From assembly GCA_022478985.1 (NCBI GenBank), contig JAKSZP010013302.1, positions 1-64,000 of the forward strand: a stretch of 64,000 bases of DNA, read 5' to 3'. This DNA comes from Massospora cicadina (taxonomy: Eukaryota > Entomophthoromycota > Entomophthoromycetes > Entomophthorales > Entomophthoraceae). Under the pieces are notes generated by a model. It saw only the letters and a list, made by a program, of their open reading frames with translations. It did no database searches and had not been told where the DNA came from. This document shows, piece after piece, positions 10,592 to 22,480 of this stretch. A program made the translations under genes and the position numbers. Numbering within the stretch: the first letter of the stretch is position 1; every line of letters starts with the position of its first letter.

Positions 10592-12400
10592 ACTCCTGAA
10601 GTGGTGTCCACTTCAGAATATCATGAGGAAGAAGGTGAGGTGGTGTAGAAGCCAGATTTTGGGGAATCCTGATGCACCCATAAAATGTTGTGGATGAAGG
10701 CTGATCTCAAGATGGTTTGTGTAATCTTTGGGAGGCAGCTAGGGGCCATGCTTTTGAGGTATGAAACCTTAGAGAGGAGCTTTGAGAGTACCTGTAAGCA
10801 GGCTGCGGTAATGGGGGCATCTGCCTACATGGCCAATGCTGAATTGTATGCGAGATTGATGGGAGCCTTCATGGTGAATCGCCTCAAACAAAAAAATCTA
10901 GATGGGTTGAGGATTCTAACAGCAATGTAGCCCTACTCCGCAAGGCAATAGGGGCATTCAGACCCTCAGCAAGGATCTTGTCACTTTGTGATGGGGGAGT
11001 TGAGGTAAAGGATGCAGCTCGCATGGCTGAGGTGGCCAAATCCTACTATGAGGACCTTTATGGCCCCACTGAGAATGACCCAGAGGCATCCAAAGTACTC
11101 TCAAGTGGAATGGGGGTAATGCCAAAGGAGACTCAGCTGCACCTATATAGTAAGGTCCACAAGTCAGAGGTGTCAAATGCCATCCGCAATGGTAAAAATG
11201 GCAAAGATTATGGGGAGGATGGGTTGATCTTAGAGCTCTCTAAGTTATTTTGGGCAGAAATATCTTAGATGCTTGATGAGCTTTACAATCAACTCCTAGC
11301 CTCCGGTATAATCAAGCTGGCGTTTATAAAGGGTGTGGTGGTGTTGTATAAGAAGGGCGATCCCTCCCTCATGGGGAACTATTGGCCTTTGACTCTGCTT
11401 AACGTTGACTATTAGATCTTAATGAAGATCCTAACCAATCAATTAAAGGGGGTTGTGGAAGATGTTGTTGGGAAAGAGCAGAATGAGTTTTTCCAGGACG
11501 CTCAATTACTGATAACTTGAAGCTGCTTCACCTAATAGAAGAGTGACCAAGTAAACAGTATGACTAGAGAGGTGGCTACTGTTTCTTGATCAGGAGAAGG
11601 CGTATGACTGGGTGTATCAAGAGTTCCTTTGGGAAGTGTTAAGTAGGGTTGGAATCAAGGGGCATTTTCTGAAACTGCTTAAGGCAATTTATGAGATGGC
11701 CTCATCGGTTTTCAATATCAATGGGGTCCTCTCCCACCCCTTTAAGGTGTGTAGGGGTGTGCGTCAGGGAGACCCTCTATCTCCCTTGTTGTTTGTCCCT
11801 GCAACAGAGACCCTTTTAGTGGCTTTCAGAAAGTCAGACTGGAGGAAACTTACCATCAATAACGAGGAGTATTCTCATTCAATGTTTGGAGATGATATGT
11901 GGATTTATGTTTCATCAGAGGAGGAGAAGGTGGTGATGAACATTCTGAAGATGTATTAGAACGCAAGCAACGCTAAGGTCAATCTTTCAAAAAAAGGGCT
12001 TGTCCCATTGGCAGAATGGCAATGTTAGGTGTGGCACCAAAGGGCTCGATCCCCTGGATGGCAACAGCGGAGGAGTTTCTGTACCTCAGGTGTCACAACC
12101 CTGGGCGGGCGTCACCACACAAAAATGGCTCAAAATTGAAAGTGCCCCTAAGAAGCTGGCCTGGAAGTGGCAATGGCTCAACTTATCTTATTGGGTCAGG
12201 GCCATTGTCATGAACACTTTTATTATTTCCAGACTATGGTACATAGCCAAATTTGTTCCACCGCTGGCATCTTCCATCAGGAGAATACAGAGTTCAATTA
12301 TCCAGTTCATTTGGCGAGAGGGCATCAAAAATCAGTTTCTCTAACTTGTGTCAGGAGGTGAATAAAGGGGGCATAGGTCTGACTAACTTTGTTAGTACGA
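10592..12400 (+). pseudogene. LINE-A reverse transcriptase
   Basis: RT motifs occur in order through several frames: 'N-G-K-x-G-K-D' near 11190-11215, L-Y-K-K-G-D-P then N-Y-W-P-L-T-L-L-N at about 11345-11410, Q-N-E-F near 11480, and a 'L-D-Q-E-K-A-Y-D' like segment near 11585-11610. V-R-Q-G-D-P-L-S-P-L-L-F lies at about 11757-11795. The catalytic box at about 11885-11900 reads F-G-D-D instead of the usual F-A-D-D. The region 12000-12340 gives the thumb-like W-K-W-Q-W-L-N segment. Several stops and frame changes are present. Confidence 0.85.
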
Positions 12401-13930
12401 TCAAAGCACTGCAGCTGAAATAGATCGCATGAGTCGCTTAGGAGGGAAAATTCATCTGTTGGTTTTCAATATTGGAGGACTACCTCTCTAAGGCTTGCAA
12501 GGACAGTTCGAACAAGGATCTTGGTGTCAGCTGGGGCATCATTCATGGGTCCATTCCAAGGGCGGGGAACCTACCAGGCTACTGGAAGGATTACTTTAGA
12601 GCTTGGGTGGGCAGCAAGGTTAGATTAGATGGTGGAGTTTGAAGCATTAAAAAGATCTGGGCGATTCTCCTTTTAGGAAGAGCTTGGGGACTGGAGATGG
12701 AACATCGTCTGCGCAAGGCCTTCAAGCACTTTATTGGGGCGGTTCACTGGGGGAACTCCTTGATGGAGATGGCCGAAGGGTGCTTAGGGTGGAAGCGGCT
12801 AATAATGTTGCCAGTACCTCTAAGGTGCTGGTAAGAAAGGTATGGGATATTTCGGAATCAACTGAACTGCTTTCTTGGTGGAGGAAAGCAATTCCTTCTC
12901 TGGCTGCATTAGAGGTTGGGGAAGCCTGTTCAGAAGGTCGTGGAGGGCAGAATTGGTGGATGTTCCCATGAGGAAGAAAAGGCTGAAGGTACCCCAGATG
13001 GGAAAGCCTCTTCTTCATTCAGGATTGGCTCAAGGTGGGGGGAGGTAGCGGTGGTTGCCTCTCAGATTTCACAACCGCAGGTTTTAGAAGCTACAATACA
13101 GAGAGCTTTGCTCGAAGTACTTGTCCCAGATCACTTGCAAAATGCGACCTGACCTGATGGATCTGTGGGGGAGGAGTTTATGGGATGCTGATCGATACCA
13201 GTTCAGAACTTTCTTTTCCAACTCCGCAGTAACATCTTGGTCACTGGGGCGACTCTGCGTAAGTGTAGTAAACCTAAGGAGGATGACCTTCTATATGCCT
13301 GTAAGGTTTGTGAAGGGGAGGAGATGGCAAAGCATATCTTCACAGAGTGTCCGGCAGCAGATGCCGTGTGGAGTAGTGTTCTCCTATGGTATGAAGCATA
13401 ACAACCAGGGTGTAAGTAATCCTTTGGCCATCTTGCATGGCCAGAGATCCTGAATGCGTATATCCCCCACCAAGTCTGCTTGCAGACAAGGAGGGGTTCA
13501 GGGCCTGGTGCACGATATGGGGGAGGTGATGTATGGTCTATGGTTTGCCAGAAACCAGCGTTGCATCCCTTCAGAAGGAATCCAGGCAACAATCTCCCTG
13601 GCCATAGTCAAGCGACGGCTAGAAATAGCTGTAGAAAGCTGTCAATCCTCTTTCCTCAAGTAAGTTCAACTTGGGTTAGTCTGGTCTTATTCCTCTCAGT
13701 AAGGGATGGGAGGTATATCTCCGATCTGGCTGGGTAGCCTTTGCTACCTGGTGTACCAAACAGTGAGGAATATGTCACTTTTGGGGTGGTTTGAGCAACC
13801 TCACCTGCATTCAGGCCCACTTTGGTAGCGCTTAGATTCGCGCAGCACCAGTGTGGCAGGGGCAGTACCCCAGGTTTTATCTCACAAATTTTTCTACACT
13901 GGGTGCCCTAACGGGCACACAAAAAATTCA
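12401..13930 (+). pseudogene. LINE-A C-terminal region with zinc knuckle, and 3' end
   Basis: Downstream of RT, the frame at about 13275-13385 reads A-C-K-V-C-E-G then H-I-F-T-E-C-P-A-A-D-A-V-W. This is the C-x2-C...H-x4-C module found at the C-terminus of many plant and fungal LINE proteins (zf-RVT type). The rest is helical, Trp-rich sequence in shifted frames. A 3' UTR of about 200-300 bases ends in the A-rich tail at 13916-13930. Confidence 0.75.
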
Positions 13931-15330
13931 AAGATCGTGAAACTGATTCTTGACTTGATGATTTATTTAACCATAAAGCAGCTGAGTGAACGACTTGCAA
14001 CAATGCTGACTCCAGAAGCTACAGTACAACCTGAGGCCCCAGCAGTACAGGACCTAATGAGGAATGGGAACAAGAGCCCCTTGGACCCGAAGGTCCCCAG
14101 GTCCTCCAGGTGCATTCACGCCTGCTGGATCTTTCTTCAATGAAGATCATGTAGCCTGATTTAAGGTCCTTTAGTGACAACTGTTATTGGTGGCCCGAGG
14201 TGCTGAGATGACTGATGAGGGAGAACATCTAGATGCTAATTTGACCTTCCCCGCCTTGTAGAACCATTGTGCAAAGATTACGGGTACCTGTGCTAATGTA
14301 GTCTCTTCCCAAAACCAAGAAAAAAATCACATCACGCAGATATCTATTAAACTTTAAAAATTGAAGCTAAACAAGATGCACTCTCAGAGCAGAAACCTAA
14401 TAGTCTGAAGATTAATAGTCAGCGCCAACTTTTAGATTCTAAGGCTCCCCTTAAGCACGTCAATGAATGCTTCACCATTATCCAAGATGACATGGATGGA
14501 ATCCGCTGTCAGTTTGATAGGACTATCCCACGCACTGATATAGGCATCACAGAAACCACTGACTTAGGGCGACCACTCTCTCCTGACGTCCATATACTCT
14601 CTAAACCTGTTTGATATAATTAACCTACATTAATGGCGAAGTATGTCCCTGGGACCAAAACAATCCTGTCATAACGCTTTGTATATGAAGGCACAATGGA
14701 GCCAGCTATTGACTGACAAAAGTGTCAGCATATACAAACCCGTCCTGATGGCAAGGCACGAGAAATTATGATGCCTTATTTCAAAACGTTCACCACTTGG
14801 GCAGCCATTAAGAAGGTCCTTATTGAAGAATTTGGTAGTAGCTTGACCCTCTCTAACCACAAACTTGCTTTTATGCTTATTCGCCCAAGATGTGAAGAAT
14901 CCATATTGAATTTGCGGAACGCTTCTATCATTAAGCCCAGGCGTTAGCTTCCTGTGACTGGGTTACCTTTTATGATGCCATCTCCGCTGATCTCTCTGCT
15001 TTCCAACACAGTACCAACCTAGTACTCTATTTTAAAGTACCAAAAAGATGTTTAAATCCATACTTAACATTAAGGAGTCATTAATGGAATAACCTGAGCC
15101 CAAAGTATGCCAAGATCCAGGCAAGGGGAATCAACTTAACATCCATGCCGTTGGCCAGTAAAGAGATCAAAACCATGTCACAAACCATGCTCATACTGCG
15201 GAATCTTTGGCCACCAAGAAAGTGCCTGTTGGAAAAATCAAGATGATGAGTTGGGAAAAGCAGAGTCAGCTCAGGGAATGAGGCACCCTCTGCTGACGAC
15301 ACAACGCCTCAGCCTTCTCTCACTCCATGA
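13931..15330 (+). pseudogene. E3 gag, C-terminal part with CCHC zinc knuckle
   Basis: Resumes gag after LINE-A. The first codons give E-D-R-E-T-D-S, continuing the E-D-L-E seen at 7877. Around 14880-14960 the capsid-like F-A-E-R-F-Y..A-Q-A is visible. A perfect nucleocapsid knuckle C-S-Y-C-G-I-F-G-H-Q-E-S-A-C spans 15188-15229. Gag assembles the particle and binds the RNA. The frame has many stops. Confidence 0.78.
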
Positions 15331-15480
15331 ACTAAGTGTTATGTTTTGGAGAAAATTGATTTCTTGGACGTCCCAGATTACATGACTCCGAATAAAGATC
15401 TGTCTTCAGCTTATCCTGCAGTTTCCAATCGGCTCCCTCCTGGAAGCTCCATTTACTCAATCCCCCACATTGCCATGAAA

Positions 15481-15840
15481 GTCATACAAGTAGAGGTCAT
15501 TGTCTAAAAGGTGAAGATCTTGGCCATCATTGACACTGGATTTCCTGTCAATGTCATTTCCTCTTGGGTGGTTGAGATAATAAAGGTTGCACCAGATCAG
15601 AATCACTTCCTTGACTATGGAACATCAGGACCTCATCTTCTTCATTCCCTGGGAGCCTACTCCTCCTTGCCCTTTCGATTTGGCTCCCTGGTTGTTACAG
15701 CATCTGCAATCATGTTGGAAAATAATAGTTATAACTTGCTCATTGGCACCCAGCTCCTAGTTGAATTTATTAACTCTAATAAGTCAATGGTTTTGCACTT
15801 CTCTAATTTAGGGTCTCGTTCCTCTAGTTGTGAAGGATAA
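15481..15840 (+). pseudogene. E3 aspartic protease (retropepsin)
   Basis: An open stretch of 109 codons from 15511 contains the catalytic I-I-D-T-G-F-P-V-N-V-I-S near its start and N-N-S-Y-N-L-L-I-G-T-Q-L-L about 60 residues later, equivalent to the second conserved turn of retropepsins. The D-T-G triad is intact, so this is one of the less damaged domains of E3. It lies between gag and RT as in other Ty3 elements. Confidence 0.82.
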
Positions 15841-17300
15841 ATCTAAGGATAAAGGGAAAAGGATACCCTGATGTTGTTTACTGGAATACCCGGAACACAT
15901 TAAATGACTATAGTTTCAGGTTTCTGGACCAAAAACCAAGTTGCCACCCTCTTGCGCAAAGGCTATGGAAGGAATGCCTGTATATGCAAATAGCCGTGTA
16001 GTCATACCGCCTAAAATAGCAGATATTAGTGGATACTGGTCTCCAAGTTACTATACCACAAGACCACTTGTTGGAAATTCAAGGAGAGGGTATACAGCCA
16101 TTTGTGAACCACTACCTGTCCAAGAGTGCTGGTCCAGATTACCAAGGCCCCTTGACCATCTTAAAGGCCAATTTTACTGATCAACCAATGCAGATAAGAA
16201 AAGCTGGCCCATTGCATATGTATATATATTGTCTGTCAACCAGTTTGAGTCTGTCCAAGGCTGTGAGGACCTCTGAGAATTAGTAATGGATTAAACTGTT
16301 ATGATAGCCCGAGTTGAGGTGGCAATTGATGACACACTTACTTGTGAACAGCAACTACAGGCTGATTCCATACTCGAGGAATATGCTGATATATTTTCCA
16401 CTGGGCCAGAGGATTTTGGGAAGATGAAGGGAGTGCAACATCAAGTGCTGACTGGCAATGCCCCCACAATCCACGCCCATCCTTATCAGAAATCTAAAGG
16501 TGAGGAAGTCCAGGTTGCAAAAGAGTTAAAATAACTTTTGGACGTTAGGTCTAAAACCATCCCAGAGTCCCTGTGCAACGCCATTGTTGCTTGTGTGAGT
16601 GAAGGATGAAGGGCATCGTGTAGTAATGGACTACCAATGCCTGAATGCCATCACTCAAAAAATAGCTACCCGCTACATAAGGGATTGATGACTTCTTGGG
16701 CTTTTTAGCTGGGCCATAATTTTTCTCTGCAATGGACCTTGCCAGCGGGTACTGGAAAATAGAGCTTGCGCCTGATGACCGAGAGAAATGTGCGCTCATA
16801 GCAAGTGAGGGCTTATGTGAACCTACTCATATGCCTCAGAGGCTGTGCAAGGACGCAGCCACTTTCCAGCAGGCTATGGACTGTCTGTTGGGAGACTTAA
16901 AAATGTCGTGTACTCTGGTTTACCTGGATGATGTAACTTTGTTTTTGCGCACATTTGACCATCACTTGACTCACTTGAAGGAATTATTTGGATGGCTACG
17001 CTCTGCTTCATTGAAGTTAAGACCCACCAAATGACGTTTCTTTCAGACTGAGATTGAATTCCTTGGTCATAAGGTCACCTGAGTAGGAATTTCAATTTTT
17101 CCTGACAAGGTGACTGCTATTGAGAAGATGACTTGACTCAGAAGTTTGCATGACATTCAGGTCTTTCTTGGCATGGTCAGGTACTACCGGCAATTTATAC
17201 CACACTTTGCTGAGCTCTCTGAACCACTGACCTACCTCCTTCATAAAGAAGTTCCTTTTTAATGCGAAGATGCCCAGCATCATTCCTTCAATGGCTTAAA
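15841..17300 (+). pseudogene. E3 reverse transcriptase
   Basis: A pre-RT linker (16301-16534) ends with H-P-Y-Q-K-S-K. RT motifs follow: Y-Q-C-L-N near 16630, M-D-L-A-S-G-Y-W-K-I-E at 16732-16765, M-P-Q-R-L-C-K-D-A-A-T-F-Q, and the catalytic V-Y-L-D-D at about 16916-16935. 'F-L-G-H-K-V' and 'F-L-G-M-V-R-Y-Y-R' follow at 17060-17195. Frame changes at about 16535, 16720 and 17035 and scattered stops inactivate it. Confidence 0.85.
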
Positions 17301-17880
17301 AAAGCTTTGACTACAGCCCCTATTCTGGTACATCCTGAGTTTGATAAACTCTTCATTCTATTCACTGATGCTAGCGATGTGGCTGTGGTGGCCATTCTGG
17401 CTCAACTGGATGCAAGCCAAGTTGATCATTTTATATCTTACTTTAGTAAGACATTAACTTGAGAAGAACGCAATTATAGTGTAATCAAACGTGATTGTCT
17501 GGATGTGTTATTGGCCAACAAACATTTCCGTCCTTTTCTGTATGAGAATTCATCTCACCATAGTGACAGACCATGCCTCTCTGTGGTGTTTATAAAAGAT
17601 GAAAGACACAGATGGACGATTGGCCCAATGGACCCTTGGGCTTCAGAATTATGACTTCTCAATAGTACACCGTGCAGGGATGATACACCATAATGCTGAT
17701 GGGTTATCCAACTTCCTATTCTGACTCTTTACGCTTCTGAAGAAGACCAGATCTATGGTTTCATTACAAAACTGGAAGAGTGGAGTCATGAACCATTTGC
17801 AACACAACAGCGCATAAAGCAGATAGCTGCCAGACTTGAGTTGAAGATGGAATGCTATATAAGCAAGTTGGGACCTCTTG
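17301..17880 (+). pseudogene. E3 RNase H
   Basis: A frame at 17262-17462 reads P-E-F-D-K-L-F-I-L-F-T-D-A-S-D, holding the first catalytic Asp, then H-F-I-S-Y-F-S-K-T-L-T. 'N-Y-S-V-I-K-R-D-C-L' and 'V-T-D-H-A-S-L' follow near 17470-17580, and 'H-N-A-D-G-L-S-N' near 17690. It removes the RNA strand during reverse transcription. Stops follow each segment. Confidence 0.78.
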
Positions 17881-18719
17881 GCTATCATATTATTGACCCT
17901 CCGCTCGTACAAAAACCACTCTGGAGGCTCATGTTGCTGTAGGGCACGGTGCAGTTAACAAAACCCATCAAATGCTGAAGGATCGTTGCTACTAAGAAGG
18001 AGTGATTGAAACAGTCCAGGATTTCATTGACACTTGTCTCACTAGCGCAAACCAGAAGCCACCCAACTCCATACCAACATCATGTCATGGGACCTACGGC
18101 CCCATTTGCCACAGTGAGCATTAATGTTATTGGACCTCTGCCTACAGCAATATATGGTCATCATTTTATCATTCTCTTAGTTGATCACTTTGCAAAATAT
18201 ATTGAGGTATCTCAGTTGCCTCTCAAACTTCCAAAGCAACCGCATCCTTCTTTCTGAAGAAGGTCTTCAGTAGCAATGCATCCCCAAGGTGTAGCTATCT
18301 TATAATGATACCAATTTTATTCCAAGTGTGGTTACTGATCTTAACTCTCTAATTGGCACCTATCATTCTTTCACAACTCCTTATCATTTGGCTATTAATG
18401 GAGCTGTAGAACGAGCAAACAGTTCATTAGTTTCAAGCTTCTCAAGATGGCTTCCTCCAATCCTTCAAGATGGAATGAATGCTTACCAGCGCCCTTATTA
18501 GCATACATGTTAGATATTATTAAATCATACAGATGTCACTTTTTAAGCCTTTTATAGTTGAGAACTTTTTTATCCTCTAGTGTGCATCCTATACTTGAAA
18601 CTTCCACACCAGAAACCATTGACTTAGCCATGAAAATATTGTCTTATGAATTATTTAGGTTACAAGCTTTAGCTGATAGATCCATGGGTACTATTTGACA
18701 AAGGGAAGCTAATTAATGG
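17881..18719 (+). pseudogene. E3 integrase, zinc-binding and core part
   Basis: A degraded His-containing segment at 17935-17990 leads to the core at 18090-18260, with I-N-V-I-G-P-L-P then H-F-I-I-L-L-V-D-H-F-A-K-Y, which carries the first catalytic Asp-like region. T-T-P-Y-H-L-A-I-N-G-A-V-E-R-A-N is at about 18375-18420, the D-x35-E end of the core. The frame runs to 18719, where E2 is inserted, and continues at 24790. Confidence 0.78.
18715..18719. repeat. Left TSD of E2 (AATGG)
   Basis: A perfect match to 24790-24794. With E2 and one copy removed, the E3 integrase frame reads through. Confidence 0.93.
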
Positions 18720-19218
18720 TGTTGTAAATTTTGATATGACTGGACAATAAAGCCTGAGGTCATCCGGCAAAATGAATGGATTCCACTGGAATTGAACTGG
18801 TAATGGCAAAATAAGCGCTTTGAAATGAGACGATATTGGATTGTTGGTAAATCGCCTTGAACTGGGCGTCATGAGATTACTGAATGTAGATTTAATAAAA
18901 CCATTGAGATACAGCGAATTGAGTTACTAAGCCATGTAAGTAATATCACCAAAATTGTTACAATATAAGCAGGATAAGATGAACAAGGAGAAGAGATTTT
19001 TTGAGAAGAGAAGAGCGATCGTTAGTAGGGAAAATCTGCTGTATATATTATATTAAATAAAAATGTAGTATAGTGGGGCGATTGCCTCCTATTTTTATAT
19101 TAAATTATTACATTTAATCGAGGTCAACGATCTCCATATTGTTTGGCCGTTGCTCAGTGGGTTAAACCCTGCGCAATTCATTTGGTGGAAACAGACCATA
19201 TCCGCCGAAAAATTAACT
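18720..19218 (+). repeat. E2 5' LTR
   Basis: 499 bp, starting TGTTGTAAATTTTGATATGACTGG in alignment with 24290. It contains a TATA-rich stretch near 19040-19060 followed by the block GTTGCTCAGTGGGTTAAACC near its 3' end. The related E8 LTR is split between 46191-46616 and 60400-60486. Confidence 0.93.
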
Positions 19219-19219
19219 G

Positions 19220-19237
19220 TGGTGCTCACTACAGGGG
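19220..19237 (+). promoter_or_regulatory. E2 primer-binding site
   Basis: TGGTGCTCACTACAGGGG starts one base after the 5' LTR. It is identical over 18 bases to the E1 site on the other strand. Confidence 0.85.
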
Positions 19238-19315
19238 GCCCATTAATCAACTAATTACAACTTCATCAATGGTACTTATGGCGCAACCAGCTCGCTTTTA
19301 TGAGGTACTGCCCCA

Positions 19316-20389
19316 ATGGTTGAAATAACTCACTATGGGGAACTGAAGCTTGCTTTGAATACCTTACTTCAGGCGCAAAAAGTGCTGTTCCAGGAGAACA
19401 AGAATATTACTGAGCAGCACAATAATGCCTTTTGCCAACTGCTTTTGGTAGGAGACCACACCAACCAACTTGCCAACCTTTTGAGCAGCATGACGGAGCG
19501 GCTAAACTGTGCTGAGTGTAAATTAGATAAGGTCATTAAGGAAAATGAAATCTGCAGTGATAGGCTGCCCTCATTTAACTAAGATGGTAACATATATAGG
19601 TTTTTCAAGCGGTTTGAGTTTGCCATTGAGGGGGCTTCTGATTAACGAAAAACTAAACTATTGTTATCTGCATTGGATGTTTCAAGTGCTGATCAAGTTA
19701 CTTGTTATCTTAAAGACAGTTTTGTAGAGTACCAAGAGGTGAAGGAGTCTGTAATTCGCCTGTTTAGGGCCAAAGCGAAAATGGCTCAACGCAAGGCAGA
19801 ATTTTTAACAAATCTTTACAAAAAATGAGTCTTTAACACAGTTTGCGGAGCAATTCACTAATGAGGCTCATGTGTTGTTGGGTGCCAATGTCTTATCTAA
19901 TGAGGAGGTGGGCATAGCAATGATGGCAACTCTCAAGACCTACCACAAATTGCATAATGCTATGGCATACACTCTTCAGGAGGATGTAGGTTTACTCAAT
20001 AACATCCATCATTTATGCCAGTTATCCACCACTTTTAGTGCTCCCAATGTGGATCAAAATGATTCTTTACTTGCCACAGATATTTTGCTAAATGAAGGAT
20101 CCCACCAATATGGGGGTAATCGGTGGGTCACTCCTCAGCCTCTTAACTCATGGGCGGGTCATCTATGTCCCTATTATGATCAAACCGCTTATCCTTGGGC
20201 CCATAATAAACCGTGGTTCAATATAAGAACTAGATCTTCTGGGGTGATTCCAAGACGAGTGTCAGTCCCAAACGTTTGTTTTTCATGTGGCCAACCAGGT
20301 CATTATGCGGTTAGCTTTAGGGCCAAACCAAGGGTTCATGCAGTATCCGTTGTCCCAGAAGAACAGGGAAAAGGGCGAGCCGAGTAGAG
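19316..20389 (+). pseudogene. E2 gag with defective zinc knuckle
   Basis: An 88-codon N-terminal coiled-coil-like part (19316-19582), then a frameshifted capsid segment with L-S-A-L-D-V-S-S-A-D-Q-V-T-C-Y-L (about 19660-19720), then 171 open codons (19872-20387). The last stretch carries C-F-S-C-G-Q-P-G-H-Y-A-V-S-F at about 20277-20320, a C-x2-C-x4-H-x4-C knuckle with the last Cys changed to Phe. The capsid segment recurs at 63870-63960. Confidence 0.82.
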
Positions 20390-20799
20390 ATGGACGCTAT
20401 GCTTCCACTAAACAATTGTAAATTGTCCCTGATGTACATCAGGAATCACCCTGTTTCAGCTCAGGGGAACACTCTGAGGAATTACTATATCAACAGATCC
20501 CTTGCCACCTTTTGCCTCAAGTCAATAAGAGCCCCAATAATGCAGACATGGAGTTTCGCCAAGATATGTATAATCCATATGCCTGGAAGATCCTTGAGCA
20601 GAATGGTACGATTGGTGGTGACCCCTCTGCATATGTCGCAGCTTTGAAGGGATTGGAGGTGGCAATTCCTGTAGAAAAAATTTTCCAAGAGTATCCTCAT
20701 GTTGGGGCTGGTATGCACACTTTTCTGGATAATCAAACACCCTTGAATGCTTATGTATCGAACACCAAGGGTTCTTTTTTATTTGGAATGCACCTACTG

Positions 20800-21225
20800 T
20801 GACATATTTGTACAGAATATCAAAATTTGGGCGATCATTAATACAGGCGCTCCTGTCAATATAATATCCATCAATCCTGTGGCTAAGCTTCCTCTGAATC
20901 CAGATGTGGACCACCGAGTAGTGTATGGAACTGAGGAGGCCCATAGTCTGTGTCAGAAGGCGTATATAGCTCATTTCCCTTGAGGTTCAGTTCTGTTGGC
21001 ATATCCACTCCAGCTGTGGTGTTGCCTAATAACCATTATGGCATGTTGATCTGGGCTGCATTTATGTGGCACTTTGGGGCTGTGGTTAATATGGTGGACA
21101 AAACCATCAGTATACTGGGACAACAGATCCTTATCTATTTTACTTCTCATGGAGTTCCAGAGAACCTAATCTACTCCAGGCAAATTAATCTTTCTTATAG
21201 CTGTGTAATTCCTGTAAAATATTGA
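20800..21225 (+). pseudogene. E2 retropepsin with Asp-to-Asn active-site change
   Basis: Reads I-W-A-I-I-N-T-G-A-P-V-N-I-I-S at 20822-20870. The catalytic D-T-G is N-T-G, a one-base change in the Asp codon. About 60 residues later N-N-H-Y-G-M-L-I-W-A-A-F replaces the usual N-x-Y-x-L-L-I-G-T. The domain is dead as written. It sits between gag and the RT linker. Confidence 0.82.
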
Positions 21226-21228
21226 TGG

Positions 21229-22480
21229 ATGAAGTGGAGGGCCCGACTGCTTCCAAACCAGATTTATGAGTACAAAGGGATTCTGCTACGAGCTGCGAAT
21301 GCTTGGACTATCCCTTTGGGGCATCAGGTCATAATTGGGACAGAGCTCAAAATTGATATTTCGGGAGGTCTGAATGGAGAAGTTGTGAGGCCTTATCACC
21401 AATTGTGGCCCAAACCACATGTGGCTCCTGAATTACTGTTACCAGGGCAGGGGGAAGTGAAGGTGTTGATAGCAAATCTGCAGAAGGAGGTGATGAAGGT
21501 TCAGTGGCACCAAGTGTTTGCTTACCTGCACCTGATCCCTATTGATGAGGTCCACCAAGTACATGACTTTGGTTTGTGGGAAGATCTCAGCTTGCCTCTA
21601 AAAACCTCCCTCAGCATATTGATGGTATTTCTGTGGGAGGCGTTAACTGGTTTATCAGAGGAACAGAAGTACAGGGTGATGGATCTGTTTGAGAAATATC
21701 GCAACATTTTTGCAACCAATGACCACAACTTGGGTTGTGCTCCGGGGTCATGCATTGGGTGGACATGGGAGACCACCCCCTATCAGGTCATGACCTATAC
21801 GATGCTTGAAGGCAGCAGAGGAAGTTTTATCTGAAGAAATAGATAAATTGGTGGAACAGGGAACGTTGGTTCTGTCAAAGAGTCCCTGGGCATCTCTGGT
21901 GCTCACTTTAAAAAAGAAAGATGGATCCAATCAGGTAGTAATTGATTATCAGAAGCTTAATAGCATTATGAAAAAAAGATTTGTACCCGCGCCACAAATT
22001 GATGACACTTTAGATCATTTAGGTGCGGCCAAGTATTTCTCAGCCATGGACTTGATATCAGGGTACTGGCAGATTGAGTTGCCAGCGGTGAAAAAGAAAA
22101 GTGCGCTATAATTACCTCAAAGGGATTGTTCCAGCCTAATCGTATGCCACAGGGTTTGTGTAATGCCCCGGCTACATTCCAGCGGGCTATGGACACTATT
22201 TTGGGTGACTTAAAGCTGTCTTGCATTCTTTTCTACCTTGATGATTTCAACATATTTTCGTGGACATTCACGGAGCATCTTGGACACATGGAGCAAGTTT
22301 TTCGCCGCTTAGCTGAAGCTAATATCAAGATTAAGCCCCAAAAGTGTCACTTTTTCAAGGAACAATTGGAATCCCTCAGCTTTGTGGTAGACTCCAAAGG
22401 GCTTAGTCCACAACTGGCCAAGGTGGAAGCCATCCACCAGATGACTTAACCAATTAATAAGCGGGATATCCAGGTATTCT
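21229..22480 (+). pseudogene. E2 pre-RT linker and reverse transcriptase
   Basis: A 201-codon frame (21229-21834) holds the linker, including F-A-Y-L-H-L-I-P and Y-R-N-I-F. RT begins at 21806 with L-S-K-S-P-W-A-S-L-V-L-T-L-K-K-K-D-G and V-I-D-Y-Q-K-L-N, then M-D-L-I-S-G-Y-W-Q-I-E. After a frame change at about 22105 it continues R-M-P-Q-G-L-C-N-A-P-A-T-F-Q-R-A-M and the catalytic F-Y-L-D-D-F at about 22230-22250. All core RT motifs are present, so only a few lesions separate it from an open frame. Confidence 0.9.

Larger units (their letters stand above)
7878..13930 (+). mobile_element. LINE-A: non-LTR retrotransposon inserted in E3 gag
   Basis: About 6.05 kb with ORF1 (zinc knuckle), an endonuclease, an RT with R-Q-G-D-P-L-S-P and F-G-D-D, and a C-terminal zinc knuckle. 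This is the usual layout of L1-like elements with an apurinic-type endonuclease. It ends in an A-rich tail (CACACAAAAAATTC) before the right TSD. It is GC-richer than the surrounding LTR elements but full of stops. The 5' 850 bases are noncoding, apparently a 5' UTR. Confidence 0.88.
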
